Assembly: GCF_900747795.2 (NCBI RefSeq)
Contig: NC_041405.2
Location: 133,085,446 to 133,149,445 of the forward strand
Length of the DNA stretch: 64,000 bases
Origin: Erpetoichthys calabaricus
Lineage: Eukaryota > Chordata > Cladistia > Polypteriformes > Polypteridae
Direction of reading: 5' to 3'
Shown here: positions 43,990 through 56,948 of the stretch, one piece after another
Position numbering within the stretch: position 1 is the first letter of the stretch
Layout of the letters: each line of letters starts with the position of its first letter
Translations under genes and position numbers: made by a program
The notes under the pieces: generated by a model
The model's input: only the letters and a program-made list of their open reading frames with translations
The model's database searches: none
Told to the model about the DNA's origin: nothing

Positions 43990-44170
43990 ATCTATCATTA
44001 CAGTTATTTGGCTGACACCTTTATCTGAGGCAACTTACAACATTTCAGATACAGTACAATTGGAAAGCAGCTGGTGAAGTGACTTGCTCGTGGTCACACA
44101 ATGTTAGTAGTGGGATTTAAAACCACAACCTCAGGGATTGAAGCCAAAAACCTTAATCACTATGCTACAA
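43990..44170 (-). repeat. SINE-C copy 1
   Basis: Reverse-strand landmarks: TTTGGCTGACACCTTTATCT (tail), GGTGAAGTGACTTGCTCG, GTAGTGGGATTTAAAACCAC (B box) and CCTTAATCACTATGCTACA (head). Confidence 0.85.
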
Positions 44171-44345
44171 TTATTTTATATAGTGCCTTTCATATCTGTC
44201 TCTATTATTGTAATATCTATAATCTAGCCATTAAGGAGGCAAACCAGCCCAACTTAGCAACAGTCCCAAGTTCGCATAAATCGAGAGGGTTAGTGTCAGG
44301 AAGGCCATTCAGCATAAAACTGTAGCCAGAGCCTTAATGGTTGCC
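44171..44345 (+). repeat. Composite block shared with 47246-47400
   Basis: TATATAGTGCCTTTCATATC, then ATCTAGCCATTAAGGAGGCA-like sequence and GAGGGTTAGTGTCAGGAAGG. The same order of three parts stands next to the other SINE-C copy, where it leads into the RTE endonuclease region. Confidence 0.8.
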
Positions 44346-44392
44346 ACACTGCTAGCCTGTGTATGTCTGCATTATGTATTATGCATATATGC

Positions 44393-44511
<119 letters not shown>

Positions 44512-47044
44512 GAGTCGGTCTGCCTGCCTGCCTGCCTGTTAAGGTGTTTTGCTCCTTTTTTCTGGATAGGCTGTCATGGAGCTGTGATCGACAGCCTTGC
44601 CACTGATGTTCAATTTCTTAGGCCTTCCTAATTTTTTCATCGTTTCTGATTTCATGACTTCTTCACAAGGGCCTTACTAGTATTGTTATTATTGCTTTAT
44701 TGAAACTGCCCAGTCATACTTTATGTCATTCTTTATCATCTGGCTTGTACTAATGGATGAGATGCTAACAGTGGATCCATATATATTTAGTTCATTAATT
44801 AATAACAGTCCATATCCTTATTTAATATTCTTGCTATTTTAAATTGACATTTTAATGATTTATTACTAATGCCCTTCATCTTATTAAATTAATTCTTTAT
44901 TTCCTGTGACCTTTCTCTGTTCCTTGTTAACTGACCAGTCAAAAGGATGTCAGTGGAGACCCCTGAAGTCAGAATGGCAGCAGGGAGTGCAGTAAGGCAC
45001 AAGTTCAGTCCTGGGTGGATTCCTCACAACCAATAAGTTATTTTTACCTTAAATCCATCTGATTCTTTAGTTGTCCTTTTTATTTCATCTGTTACTTTGC
45101 ATTCAGAAAAGTGCATTGATGTTAGATTTACATTTATCAGAAATGAAGAAATGTTTGTCTTTTTCCCATTGTTTAAGATCCTTTACTCTGTCATTTTCTT
45201 TTTAATTTGCTTTTTCTGTGGAGTTTGCTCTCTGATTGTATCTGAATGCTGACAATTAGTGACAAGCATGGTGGACACCTGAGTAAGCAACACGACTGCT
45301 AAAGGCCGACTTGTGTGCTTATTAGTAAAGAATGCCATAAATAACCAGAAAATGAATAAGAATAAAATACATAAAAGCCAAAAAGAATTCTTATGCATGT
45401 ATATTCCCGCTTCATTCAATATTAATATAGCAGAACCCATTTTGTAAATGCTAGACTGACACAAAAAAAACAAAAAAGCAAACTCAGCAGTGGCTGCTTG
45501 CCTTATTATTGTAGGAGGACCATAGAAAGACGCCATTGGTGTGAATGAAAACCCACAGCCTGAGGGGTCATCCAGGACTGGGCATGAGAAGCACTGTTGT
45601 ATGATGCCGGTCGGGGTCAGGCCGAGTCCCCATGCAGAGTCCTAGGGTCATGAGCCTCCCAAAGTGGGCTTTGCTCCCACAATTATTTATTTGATGTTAC
45701 TTTTTATTCCTGATTGGCAGTTGAATCCTTCATGAACTCCTTATTGGTAGGGAAGTCACTTTGGCACATTAGAGTTGTAATCGTCATGACTCATCACCAG
45801 GCCTAACATGGTGTGATAAATTCCCAAAAATCCAACAAGTAACAGTATACCTGACAGTGTGGGTGAGGAGGCTTGATAAGATATTTGGGGTGGGAGGGGG
45901 TCTTGGTCTGGTTAAATGACCTCCTAGAGCTGGGTCTGCCCATTATTATTTTCACTTCTAACTTTAGAGAGAATTTGAGGTGGACATTTCAGTGGATGGT
46001 TTGTGTGTTAGCGGTGACTCGACAGTACAAACAACGGAAAACGTAAGTGGTCTCATGGTGCCCAGTGGTCAGCTCAAAGGGTCTCTTGCCTTTTGCATGA
46101 AGTTTTTGTGCTCTTCCTGTGTGTGTGTGGAGTCTGAGCTCCTTCACTGAGACTTGCATGTTTGATTGACTGCTGACTCTAAAACATGGATGTTCTTGTT
46201 CCCCGATTCATACTTTGTACTTAGGCCTTGGACTTCATGACATTCTTCTGAAATAAGCAAGACTGGAGAATGAATGTACAAGAAGCATGGGGCTAGTGTG
46301 AAACTCAGGGATGGAAGCTGTTGGCTGCAGATGGCTTTCTGGCAGTGTGTGGTCTTCAGAACTAAAACCTGTTTTTTTTTTTTTTTTAGTTGTGGGAACC
46401 ACCGGAATTTCCACTCAGGATGTCTGTTTGAAGCCAGAAGCTGTCTAGTTGTCCACTTGACTCCACAGCTCTCCAGTGCCCTCCTCAGGCCCACCCGTGC
46501 TAAACCCAGCACACTTGAGGGCCCTGCGGCCAAAGACACAGAGATTTTTCACAAAGCCCAGAGCTTCTTGACAGGTCTGGGAGAGTGTCCTGCTTAATGA
46601 AGTGGAAGGCGACAGCGCTGACATATCTGTATGATGACATGAATTGTGTGCATCTGTTTGGAGAGCCTCAGTGCAGCCCTGGCTGTTGCTATAGGGACCA
46701 GGGCCTCAAGCATTCAGACAAGCCTGACTCTCTCGGGAGAAGCCCAGACACGACCTCAGAGCTGGGGGGTTGGGGTGGTCCGGGGGCCTTCGGGGCTGAG
46801 CACGCCTCATCGGCAGATCATCGCAGGTAATTTAAAGAACACTTGGATATTTGGAAGACTGTAAGATGCCACCATCTGAGCAGACGTCACTGAGTGGAAG
46901 AGCAAAATGAGACAATAACGGTGTGAAGCAAAATGCAAAGGTCTGCCTATTTTATAATCACTCTCACATCTGTCTCAAGTGACTTCTCCCTGTCATGTCA
47001 CCTTCTCTATTTATATAGCATCTATCTGTGTAGCACCTCATCTG
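44512..47044. other. No gene seen; repeat D at 45480-45595
   Basis: 45540-45595 carries an inverted repeat D phrase (GAAAACCCACAGCCTGAGGG). A 46.3-46.85 kb GC-richer part has two overlapping open frames (107 and 81 codons) with no recognised motif. The first crosses a T16 run, which argues against coding. Confidence 0.35.
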
Positions 47045-47245
47045 TTTTATTATTATTTGGCTGACACCCTTATCCAAGGAGACTTATAACATTTCAGACA
47101 CCACTGGTTACATTTCTTTTGTTTCTCCAGGTGGAGCTCAGGCAGGTGAAGGGACCTGCTTATTGTCATAAAGGGTCAGTAGTGGGATTTTCACCCACAA
47201 CCTCAGGATATGAAATCCAAACTCTTAACCTCTATGCTGCAATCT
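47045..47245 (-). repeat. SINE-C copy 2
   Basis: TTATTTGGCTGACACCCTTA, then TCCAAGGAGACTTATAACAT, GGTGAAGGGACCTGCTTATT, GTAGTGGGATTTTCACCCAC and CTCTTAACCTCTATGCTGCA. Better preserved tail than the other two copies. Confidence 0.9.
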
Positions 47246-48290
47246 ATTTCATATAGTGCCTTTCATGTCTATCTCTATTATTGTACTATCTAGAATCTAG
47301 CCATCAAGGAGGCAAAACAGCATAATCTCATATAAATCTAGAGGGTTAGTGTCAGGAAGGCCATCCGGCTGTAAAACTTTAGCCAGAACCTTAATGATGG
47401 AATCAATCCAATCAGCTTTGGAAAATGATAGGAGACATGACAGACCCTTATGGAAAGCAAACAAGGACTACCGGGGCAGAGGGGGCAGCTTGGCTAAAGA
47501 AGGTAGTCTAGAAGAAGACAATGGGAAAGAAAAGGGTAAGAGGAAGATAAGTGAGCTGGCAGATCTGATGGAAAGGAGGAAAGTGGGAGTGTTGGGTGTG
47601 CAGGAAACAAAATGGCAGGGGAATACATCAGGAGAACTGGGAGCAGGCTCTAAGTTGTTGGACAGTGGAGTGAATGAGCAAGGGAGTAGGTATGATGGTA
47701 TCTAAAGAACCTAAAGATGCTCGTGTCAGCGTGAATAGGAGGAGTGATAGAGTGATGAGGGTCAAGCTGGGCCTTGGTGAGACTGTAGTTAATGCTATTT
47801 GTGCATATGCTCCTCAAGTGGGCTGTGAGAAAGAGGAGAAGAATGTTTCCTGGGTGCAGATGAGGAGTTCAGGGCAGTACAAGAGGGAGAAAAGGCAGTT
47901 GTTGGTGGTGATCTAAATGGTACATGGGAAAGAGCAGAGAGATGATAGAGAAAGTACATAGAGAATGGAGGAGAATGGGAAACGAGAGTGAATAGTAGAT
48001 GTTGTCATGGTGCTTGATTTGGTAATAGTTAACACATTTTTTTTAAAAGAAAGCGAACCAGCTTGTGACATACAGTAGTAGAAGAGAAATCCAAAGTGCA
48101 CTCATCTGAGGGTGTGGAAGGAATGGTGGAATAGTGGAAGAAGAATAGCAAAGCAAGGAAAAGTTGTATCGAGAGTAGGTGAAGAGGTTTAGGTAGAACA
48201 ACAGGAAGAAGTTCACCTGGTACAAAGAGACGTAGTGGTGGAGTAGAAAGGTGCAGGATGTGATAAAGGCTTAGAAGGAGGCACAGAAGA
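47246..48290 (+). mobile_element. RTE-type LINE, 5' part with AP endonuclease fragment
   Basis: After the leader (GGGTTAGTGTCAGGAAGGCC then ATCCGG) the frame gives KRKISELADLMERRKVGVLG, VQETKWQG, then SVNRRSDRVMRVKLGLGETV and VNAICAYAPQVGCEKEE, which are conserved blocks of the RTE APE-type endonuclease (QETKW, YAPQVG). Later bits (VVMVLDLVIVNTFF) continue the order to about 48290. Frames shift several times and the reverse transcriptase is missing. It could be another piece of the same former element as 43000-43645, but the order in the window is reversed, so they are separate. Confidence 0.82.
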
Positions 48291-49329
48291 CACGGTACCA
48301 ATCATTAGTGTCATATCTATCTATTACTCTGTCGTAACCTCTAGTTGTCATTTACCCCAATGCATTATACAGTTTTAGTGAAGCGGTGACCAGTGATATT
48401 GGACCACAACAGAACATCAGCTGCTTCTCTGTGTGTAAAGGTAATGTTGGGCAGCTTCTTGAAGGCTATCAGATCATGCCAAGTGGATCTTGTATTTTGT
48501 ATTTATATGTTATTTATATGTACACATAAGATAAAAACCACAGAATCTATCTATCTATCACAAATTTAACGTGAAGGCTACGGAACTGACGACATCAAGG
48601 AAGGAGCTGTTTGACCTTCTCGCCCTCCATTGTGAAGTATGTGCGACATCTAGTGGGTTTAGTCCATAACTGCAACCGAACATTTTCAACGATGCGAGAT
48701 GGCAAACAAAATGAACAAACTAGCCAATTAATTTATTTTTATTACTTAAGAAATACATTTAAATATATTTGATTTTTTTTTTTGCTGTTAATAATCATCA
48801 ATTAAAAAAAAGACAATGATCAGTGGCAGTGGGCTGCGCGGCGGTGGAGACTGACCTGCAGGAAGAGAGCTCGATATTTGTGAACGAAGACACTGCCCAT
48901 AAGCACAAGTTGCATTTTCGCTGCCTTTTTGAATAGATCATGGCTTTGTTGTCATTCTTTTCAAGAATGTAGATTGCAGTTAATAATATACACGTGTGTA
49001 TATATATATAGTATAAATTCATGTTACAGTACTCATGTCTTTATCTCGTCAGAGCGCAGACGCGTGCGCAGAGTCCTCATCTGAAGTCACTTCTATACAT
49101 ACACACACAGAAAGTACCACGAGGTGGCGCTGCTGAAACCTGAGTGGGGAGATTCGGAAAGGCAGAGAAGCTGCAACGAAGAAAGACAGTTTGAACTAAG
49201 ATAGGTGAAGGGGTTATAGGGGTGTCGCGCTTCCGCTCTACACGTGGACGACACATTCCGACACCGAATCACCGGAGGCACTTGGACCTTAGCACCATAA
49301 CAGCAGAAGCATTCCGGACAAAATGACTT
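48291..49329. other. No gene seen
   Basis: Contains a TATC run of three units at 48547 and a CpG-bearing stretch at 49050-49300 with no coding signature. Confidence 0.35.
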
Positions 49330-50030
49330 CATAGAGAGGCCGGCATTCCTGACATCACGTTAAGTAGAGGCACTTGAGAGTCTCATAACATGTCAGCAGA
49401 AGCATTTGGGAAAATACTACTGTTTGCAGGTACACCTGAGACCCTGGCAGTTCAATTTTAGGTGATTTTGAAACCCTGGCACCAGGACTTTACACCACCT
49501 GGTCAAGTGAAACTGACATCCTGGTACCACACTGATAGATGAACTTGAGTCCCGCAAACCTGAGGTGAAATGGACACTCTGGCATCACAACATTGGGTGA
49601 ATTTTAAAGTCACCGCTACTTTGGACACCAGCATCACACCAGCAGGGCAAATTGATACATGATTTCAAAATAGTCAGTGAACTTGTAGTTCTGGCACTGC
49701 ACCATGCAGTGAATGAAGTTAGGTAGGTAGGTAAGTTGAAGACACTGGTGAACTTGAGACTGGCACCACAATAGTAGGTAAAGGTGTGATTCTATTCCTC
49801 CACAACATTAAGTTAACCTGAAAACAGGGGACCGCCAACATCAGTTCCTGGTAGAGGTGCCCCTGAGAGCAGGGCACTATATTATCAGATAAAAATAAGA
49901 CCCTGGCACCGAAAAAATTTTGTAGTCTGAGACCATGGTACCATACCAGTCATGTGAACGTTTGATTTTGGTAAATCAACAAGTGAAGGTCAACAGGTTT
50001 CAGCGCCACCTTAGCGTGAATGGAGGTCTG
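49330..50030. repeat. Degenerate minisatellite, CTGGCACCACAC-type
   Basis: The theme GTGAACTTGAGACCCTGGCA then CCACA is repeated with heavy decay, for example GAAACCCTGGCACCAGGAC, GACATCCTGGTACCACACTG, GACACTCTGGCATCACAACA, AGACTGGCACCACAATAG, AGACCCTGGCACCG and GAGACCATGGTACCATACCA, at spacings of about 45-65 bases. No protein-coding evidence. Confidence 0.75.
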
Positions 50031-51142
50031 ATGTGAGGGCAAAGCACAGTCTAGTGGGCAAAGAAGACAGGCATGAAATGAAAAAAAAATAAGGAGAATA
50101 AATTGCAACATGGCAACTACGGCTAGTGACCATCCTGTTCCTTCACATTTGCCTTTGTTCTTTAGGCCAACTGGGATAGGAATACAGTCTGTAATAATAA
50201 TAAAAGAAATAAGAAATAATAATGATAATAATCAGGCCAAAATTTAGAGGGATAGGCTGTTTGGGCCCTGCCACCTAAGCTTTTCACTGTGCCCACCTGA
50301 CTTATTATAACCAGGCTCAATGACATAAAACATCAATGGAGGGAGGAGCCTTTTGTGCCAAGCAAAGTGGCTGCTGGCCAAGCCAGTGTGATCCTTGTGG
50401 GTTAAGGTTAAGGTGCCATTTAAAGAATCCCACTATGTTGTTTAGATCTGAGGGAACCAAAGTGTTAGTAGTAATTGATGACTGGAGTACTACCATGGAC
50501 AAGCCTACATGCCCCTTGAAGACCAGGTCCCAGTTGGAGGGTTGGTTTTGGGTTGCCTTCAGTGCCCCTTAATGTCCACCCATAGGCTGTTGGAAGGTTT
50601 CCATGCCACTCACTGGGTGAAGGCGCCAGTCAAGGAGTGGAGCTAGTTCCAATGCAAGTCTCCATGCCAGTTGAGGCATGAGGTTTGATTGGAGGAAGAT
50701 ATTAATGCCACTGCAGAACTGGACACTGATTGCAGAAGAGTTGGGAGGGTGAAGAGGTTTAAACCGACACTTCTGTGCCAATGTGGTTGTTAGGCTCTTA
50801 AGGAAAGGTCATTTGGAAGAAGAAGAAGAAGAATGGCTTACAAGTACCACATCCACTAGAGATGACAGGCACAAGGGCACAAGTATTCAAGTGCTGCATT
50901 GGCACAGGATGATTTTTGTGGTTTACTGTTCATTGGATTTCCAAACTGTAATTCAGGACTTTTGTATTAGTGACCCCCTTCCCTCAGACTCAGACCTATC
51001 AACATGCCAGCTAGATATGCATAACTGTTGGTAAACAAGCTTGGCACACAAGTTCTTGATCTTTTTGTAAGCAAATATTCTGGAGAGCAGGGAGACCAAA
51101 AGAAGAAGTGAATTGTGAGCCAGGATGCGTGCCAAGGACCAG
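50031..51142 (-). other. Probable mef2b 3' flank/3'UTR, no other gene seen
   Basis: Lies directly after the mef2b stop on the - strand. No clear AATAAA was found on that strand, so the 3'UTR end is unknown. TGGCA/TGCCA words are frequent, as in the neighbouring minisatellites. Confidence 0.35.
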
Positions 51143-54100
51143 TTATCTGTGCCAACTCTCGGTGGTTTCTATTCGCCGCAAACCACCCTTGTCTTCTGAG
51201 ACTGGCCTGGGGGCAAGGACTAGTGGGCACGAAAAGCCACCTTTCTGGAAGTCCTCTCTCTCACGGGCTGGATAAGGCTCACCAGTCGACGTAGGGTCTG
51301 AGGTGCCAGCTGGGGAGGGCCGACTGGTGAGACGCTGGGTGGTCGTGGTTGGAGAGCAGGAGCTGACAGGTGAGAGGCGCTCGGACTTGATGTTGGTATT
51401 CATGGCAGCAGGATGAGGGGAGGTGGGCTCCAGGTTCTGTCCAGGAAAGGAACTGCCACTGCTGTTGCCACCCAAAATTCTACAAACAGAAAAATGGTAT
51501 AAAATGAATACAACCCAACTAATTTAGTGGCAGGTTGGCATTTTATTCAGTGTCTCATGCCAGCTGTCTCTATCTGCTCTAATGGCTGGGTAACTGACAA
51601 GCTCTTGGCACATACCATTATTTGCATTGCTAACTAGTCAGATGGTCAGGGACTACAAACACTTTGGGCACTGCCAGGGTAGTATCCTAACCTTGAACAG
51701 AAGGCTCAGTGACTGGAGAGCTGCCAGGGTATTACTGGTCTAAAGCACCTTCCTTGTGAAATCATCTGAGGGATGGCAAACACTTTGGCACTGTTGCCAT
51801 TGTAACACTATATGAATGCCATGGCACTGTCTTTGTGGTTCCCAAGCCTGACTGCTTTAGAAAGCTGGCTGCTGGCTCTGGGCACTTTGGGAATGCTTGG
51901 AACAATGCCACTGCCATGTCTCTGTCCTTCTGTGACATCCCTGCCTGATTACTTTGCTCATTGACTCTTTGTTATTGCTGTCACCTTGATGCCTGCGTGT
52001 TACCAATTTGGGCACAGCCTTACTGGTATCCACCCTTTCTGACTGAATTGAATAAAGCTGATATGGTATTCCATTGTGACCACTTCAGTCATTGACCCCT
52101 TGGCAGCCCTATGTGCACTGCTACCCATATGTATGACTGATCGAGTGTTTGGGAGGTTTCAGACGGTTTTGGGCATTACCCCTGTGGTGCCCCTCCCAGT
52201 CTATCTGCTTTGATCACCTCACTGATGCCTGTGGGCACTGCCATTGTCTCTCCCAAGTTAGATAACTGGTGACCACTTGGGCACTGTTATTCTGGGATCC
52301 TCCCCTGCATGGCCTCTTTTGGCACTGCTACAATGATAACCCCGTCTTTCCACTCTGGGTAACCATTTGTATTTGGGGGTGCCCAATCATATAGGCGAGT
52401 TTGACCTCACTGGGCATTACCCAAATGGTATTCCTGTCAGAGGCACACAGAACTTACTCTTAGTGGCTTGACTCGCAGGTGTTATTAACCCTGGCAGCCA
52501 GAAGATGGCAATGCAGGACCAGAAGTGAGGATTGGAGGGCGTCAGCTGGGAGAGCTGACAGTGCCTGCCAACCCAGTAAGCTTTCGTTTAATTGTGTTTT
52601 ATTCTAAAATGAACAGAAAGAGGTCCTGTGTGTAGCAGGTTGACAGCAGACTCACCCATGACTTCCATTGGCCAGCGACGGGACGTCCTGTGGGTGCATC
52701 TGCTGCCAGGGGCTGACAGCATTACGCTGAAGAGTCACGGACTGGGCAAAGCCAGAATGTGGGTACTCTGCATAAGGAAATAAAAAAAGGTGGTTAGCCA
52801 TTATGCCAGTCAGCACCCCATAGTGGTATGATGTGGTATAGAACCCATGCGCCACAAAAGACAAATCTGGCATGTCATGAGTCATATTACTGCATTGCAT
52901 GGCAAAAGTCACACTGAATCTGTTTTTGCAGAATCTTTAAACCCATACCCTTGTGCCCATAAAAGCTCATCTTCTGAAACTGTAATTCTGCCCATAAAAG
53001 CAGTGATGAAGAAAATACCCAACAGCTATACCTAAGTAGAGATACCCTTCTACAAAGTGACTCAAGTACTGCTGAAGTAGACTTTTGAAAGTATCTCATG
53101 TTAAGCATACGTAAGGATTGACCTTACTTGGTCAATTAACACCACCTCCATAGCCAAGAAGGTGCAGCGGAGTAACTCCTCCCTCCATTCTCACCACATT
53201 CTACAGGGGCACCACAGAGAGCATTCTAAGCAGCTGCATCACTGTCTGGTTTCAGAACCGCAGTGTCTCTGACTATTAGGTCCTATAACAGCAGGAAAGA
53301 TCATTGGGACCTCTCTGCCCTACGTTAAAGACATCTAGAAAGCCCACAGCATTGTGAAGGACCGCTCCCACCCCTGCTATGTTCTCTTTGTCCCACGTCT
53401 ATCTGGCAGAAAGTACTGGAGCATCCGAACCTGTTCTGCCAGGTTCTGCAGCAGCTTCGGCTGTCCAGACTCTGAACTCTGTGCTGCTCCTAATAGCAAA
53501 TTTATATGCAGTACATCTGTTACCCCTATGAATACTGTTTTTTTTATTTGTTGTTATTATTTATTTATCTATTTCAAATGATTACTATCTATTTACATAC
53601 CTGTTGTTTATTTATTTATCTATTTTTTTAATCTTTACCTGTCTTCAACTTGTCCTGCGTTTATGCATATGTCGCACAGGCTACTGGTGAGCATTATGTG
53701 GTGCCACTGTATGCTGCTTCAAGTGTGCCACTTGAAATGCACAAGCACATGTCGGATCTCTTTCTATCTTATATACAGTTAAAAAATGTTCTTACAAACG
53801 TAAATATTCAGGTTACCTTCTTTTTGCACGTGAGTCGTATTACAAAGTCTGAGCTGTGTAACTGCAGCTTGAAGCAGTGACCTTCAGTGTGAACAGACAT
53901 CTTAGTGATTGTATCTTAACTCAGTGCGGTGGACCAAATAGGAAAGGCTTACAGGCTTCCTTGATTCAAGAGGGAGCTAATCTCTTCGTGAAAACGTTTT
54001 GTAAAGTGAATTTTCACAACACAAACATCTACTTACAATTAATTTAATTGGAAAACATTTTTAAGCATTCCCGTTTAGCCTCTGAGCAAGGTCCTTAACC

Positions 54101-56403
54101 TGCAGTTGCTCCGCCCAGGCTATGATATTAACCTGTAGTCAGGTCCTCCAACTGCAGGGGAAATTCAGGAGTTCGTGGCAGGATTGGCACTCCAGCTACT
54201 GTAAAAAAACTCACACTGTTCCACTCCATTCAAATTAGGGTGGTGCTGAGGTGTCACCCGCTGTGCTCGAGTCCTAATTTGGGATTCTGAGGTGGTTCAT
54301 CGTGTGGTGGGTGGCGCAATGTGCTGTTTCAGTGCATGCTTCCCACCAGAACACCAAAATGGCCCCCATTTTTGTTCATATAACACCTTGCTATATGAAT
54401 TTTGGCAGAATTAGCTTAATGATAACATTAGCCAACTACTGTATATGAACACTAATAAGGCATTGCCCTTCATTAAATAATGTTAAATAAATCTGTTTAC
54501 CTAGACTTCATCACTTCTAGTTTCACATTCAAAGGAGTGACCTTTTGGTTTTTCATGGGCTTTTCCGACTAGTTCACCATTTGCTGTGATGCGCAGGATA
54601 ATGTGAGAAGACACATGTGAGTGACACACTGTCGATGTGAGTGAACTACAGCACGTGAGCGCACAAGTACATCTCACTGCAGCCTGTGGATTGGCGCCTC
54701 CCAGTTCAGCTGGCTGCCAAATACAATGACATCAGCTTTGGTAATACATCATCAGCTTTGGAAACATCCAGCCACGCCCCCTTTGGCAGGTTGTGCCTGA
54801 CACTACGATTCCCTGTCAGTAACATCCAGCCCCACCCCCATAGGCACTCCACCGTGAGGACAGTGTTTGACACTACGATTCCCTGTCACTAACATCCAGC
54901 CCCACGTCCTTTGGCAAGCTGCAGGGAGGTGTACTTGAAATGACTGGTAGATGACTGGGTATATTTCTGTGTTCATGTGCTATCATATATACGGTAAATA
55001 TGAGTTTGGGTGTCAGTGATTCCACATGAATGCCCTACAAAGTCTGAGCTACAAGTCGGACAATTTGGAGAAAACAAAGATACTCAAATTCTTTGAGTTG
55101 CGACTTAGCACTGACCTTTCACCTTAGTCAATTGCATAAATATAACTCGGTCAACCAGAAATTACATTTTTCGTTAGAGTTGCATTTGAAGCAAAGTGGT
55201 ATGCATTTATTTATTATTTATTTCCACAAGAATACAGTAATTGCTATTTCTTTTGCAGACTAAGTGACAAATCCAATAGAGTCTGGCTGCAGACCTCCAG
55301 AGCTCTGCTCCATTGAGGAAGTTGTTTTTGTTTGCATTACATGTCAGTGAAGTTACACGATATGCCCGGTTACACTATGGTTAAGATTAGGGTTGTGTGA
55401 GGAGTTGCCTGACTCAAATAATGACAACTATTGTGTAAACCAAGTGGCATAAAGTATATCCATCCATCCATCCATTGTCTAACCCGCTGAATCCGAACAC
55501 AGGGTCACGGGGGTCTGCTGGAGCCAATGTGTAATCTAATTGGCTGTTCAGTGGAGCTCCTGACTGGCGGAACTCCTGAGGTCTGCAACTAGAACCTTCT
55601 CAACAAATCAACAATGACCTCACGCTTCTATGAAAAGTCCAGCCCGAAACTCACATGAACACACTGAACTAGGAAGGAAAAACGTCATAGCTGGTAGCTC
55701 TGAAGAGTCCAATAGTATGTGAGCACAGCAATAGCGACAGCGGTGTGAATTTGAAAAATCGATCCTGATCCATTGCATACATTAGTTTTTCTAAAATTGG
55801 GGAAGCTTGTATTTTAGGTAATTAACTGAGTAAAATGCTGTGTTCATATGCATGGCCAACTTATTTTCTGGCTTCATATTGCAGTACTGTAATAGTAATT
55901 TGTTCTTGAAAAAATGTAGTAAAAGTAGACAATTTTATTCCCAAGTAAAGGATAATTATAATCAAAGAGTACTGAAGTACAGTAAAGAAGTATTTCTACC
56001 ATTTTACTTTACAACACTGCATAAAAACAATGCCTAAAACACTGAGTCAGAACTTACCAGGAGGTCCGGCAGCTGCCAGGGTATATCCTCCCAGGCCGTG
56101 CCCAGAGAGTCCAGCCTTGGTCATTGTCATGCCTTGACTTCCTGGGTGCATCCCCGGGTAAAGCGCCCTCTATGACCAATACACAAGATAATATTGTCTC
56201 GTTAGGGTGCCCCACTGTGTCAGAATAATAACCACAGACGTCCCAGGGTCTACTCACCACAGCCCCCAGGTTAGCCCTGGTGCCGGCCAGGGCTGCATGA
56301 ACCTCCACTCTTCTGCTGTCTGCTCCAAGACTTGCATGTGACGAAGTCTTCATATCCAGAACCCGGTTCAGGTTGGCATGGGAGAACATGGAGTAACCGA
56401 CAC
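51143..56403 (-). CDS. mef2b: MEF2-family transcription factor, last four coding exons (partial)
   Basis: - strand exons 56403-56258, 56169-56058, 52767-52656 and 51479-51143 (stop TAA) join in phase with GT-AG borders and give the last ~235 residues. The order is GVGYSMFSHANLNRVLDMKT; RALYPGMHPGSQGMTMTKAG then GLGGYTLAAAGPP; EYPHSGFAQSV with VSPWQQMHPQDVP; then AMNTNIKSERLSPVSSCSP, and EREDFQKGGFSCPL with a WHR end. GLGGY, WQQ, NIKSE.LSP and the ERED...F..P..L..RP C-terminus follow the MEF2 C-terminal plan. NIKSE surrounds a known MEF2 sumoylation-type site (IKSE). The MADS/MEF2 DNA-binding exons are not in the window, so they lie beyond 64000. mef2b is chosen because MEF2B neighbours TMEM161A in human; a different MEF2 paralogue is not excluded by these exons alone. 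Confidence 0.85.
51590..52440. repeat. Degenerate minisatellite in the last mef2b intron
   Basis: Variants of TTTGGGCACTGCCA recur: ACTTTGGGCACTGCCAGGGT, CACTTTGGCACTGTTGCCAT, CTTGGGCACTGTTATTCTGG, GTTTTGGGCATTACCCCTGT, CTGTGGGCACTGCCATTGTC and TTTTGGCACTGCTACAATGA, spaced roughly 50-90 bases with TGACTG/TGATCAC between. It is about 850 bp long and ends before exon 52656-52767. Confidence 0.75.
53130..53510 (+). mobile_element. Rex1-type LINE fragment (C-terminal region) in mef2b intron
   Basis: The + strand translation shows ILTTFYRGTTESILSSCITV then WFQNRSVS, and later RTAPTPAMFSL-like and WSIRTCSARFCSS-like pieces in other frames. This is the order of Rex1/Babar C-termini (STIESILT.CITVWYGN...SHPSHRLFSLLPSGRRYRSIR). 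Broken by frameshifts; old. Confidence 0.7.
54763..54925. repeat. Short tandem repeat, 2.5 units of ~58-70 bp
   Basis: AACATCCAGCC begins units at 54763, 54821 and 54891. Each of the first two ends GACACTACGATTCCCTGTCA. The second unit has about 12 extra bases. Located in a mef2b intron. Confidence 0.9.
55458..55530 (-). repeat. SINE-A, last ~70 bases only
   Basis: (ATCC)n then CTAACCCGCTGAATCCGAAC, ACAGGGTCACGGGGGTCTGC and TGGAGCCAAT. A severely 5'-truncated but little-diverged copy in a mef2b intron. Confidence 0.9.
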
Positions 56404-56948
56404 CTTGGAGAGAAAAGCAGAGGACTGAGTTGGGCATGGCTGGGCACAGTGAGGAGGTGAATGGAATGGAATGGCAAAGTGCCGATACCTATGGAAATGG
56501 GAACGTGGAGGGGTCCACATGCGTAAGTGGACACCACTGCTAAATGAACACTTGGAGGGTATTCTGCATGGAAACAACTTCTGTTTATCTACTTTTATAG
56601 GTTAATATAACATGAAAAGAGTTAATTTAGACTTACTTGAGGGCGAAGAGCTGCATGTGCATAATAGAAATGTTTCAACACGTATGAATATGCAGGGATC
56701 CATCATGATTAGATAGCTGAATCTGGCTCTCCAGCAATACTTTTCTATTTATGTTTTTGTCTTGCACTCATTATAATAATTTATTTTGTTATTTTAAAGA
56801 CCTCAGCACATCACCATTTTGTTGTTTGCTTTTGTTTGTGGTACATGCCATTTTGTGTTTTGTGCTGTTGTTGTTAGTGTCACTTCTCCCATTGCTGCAA
56901 TGCAACTGCTAGTAAGAAAACGTGTGATGTGTTTGTGCCGCTGGTATC
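56404..56948. other. mef2b intron sequence, nothing else seen
   Basis: Upstream of the first visible mef2b exon on the - strand. No further MEF2 exon was recognised. Confidence 0.5.

Noticed and set aside
46274-46830. Overlapping 107- and 81-codon frames in GC-richer DNA
   Set aside because: No recognisable motif; the longer frame crosses a T16 run encoding FFFFF; no splice-site pattern of a known gene.
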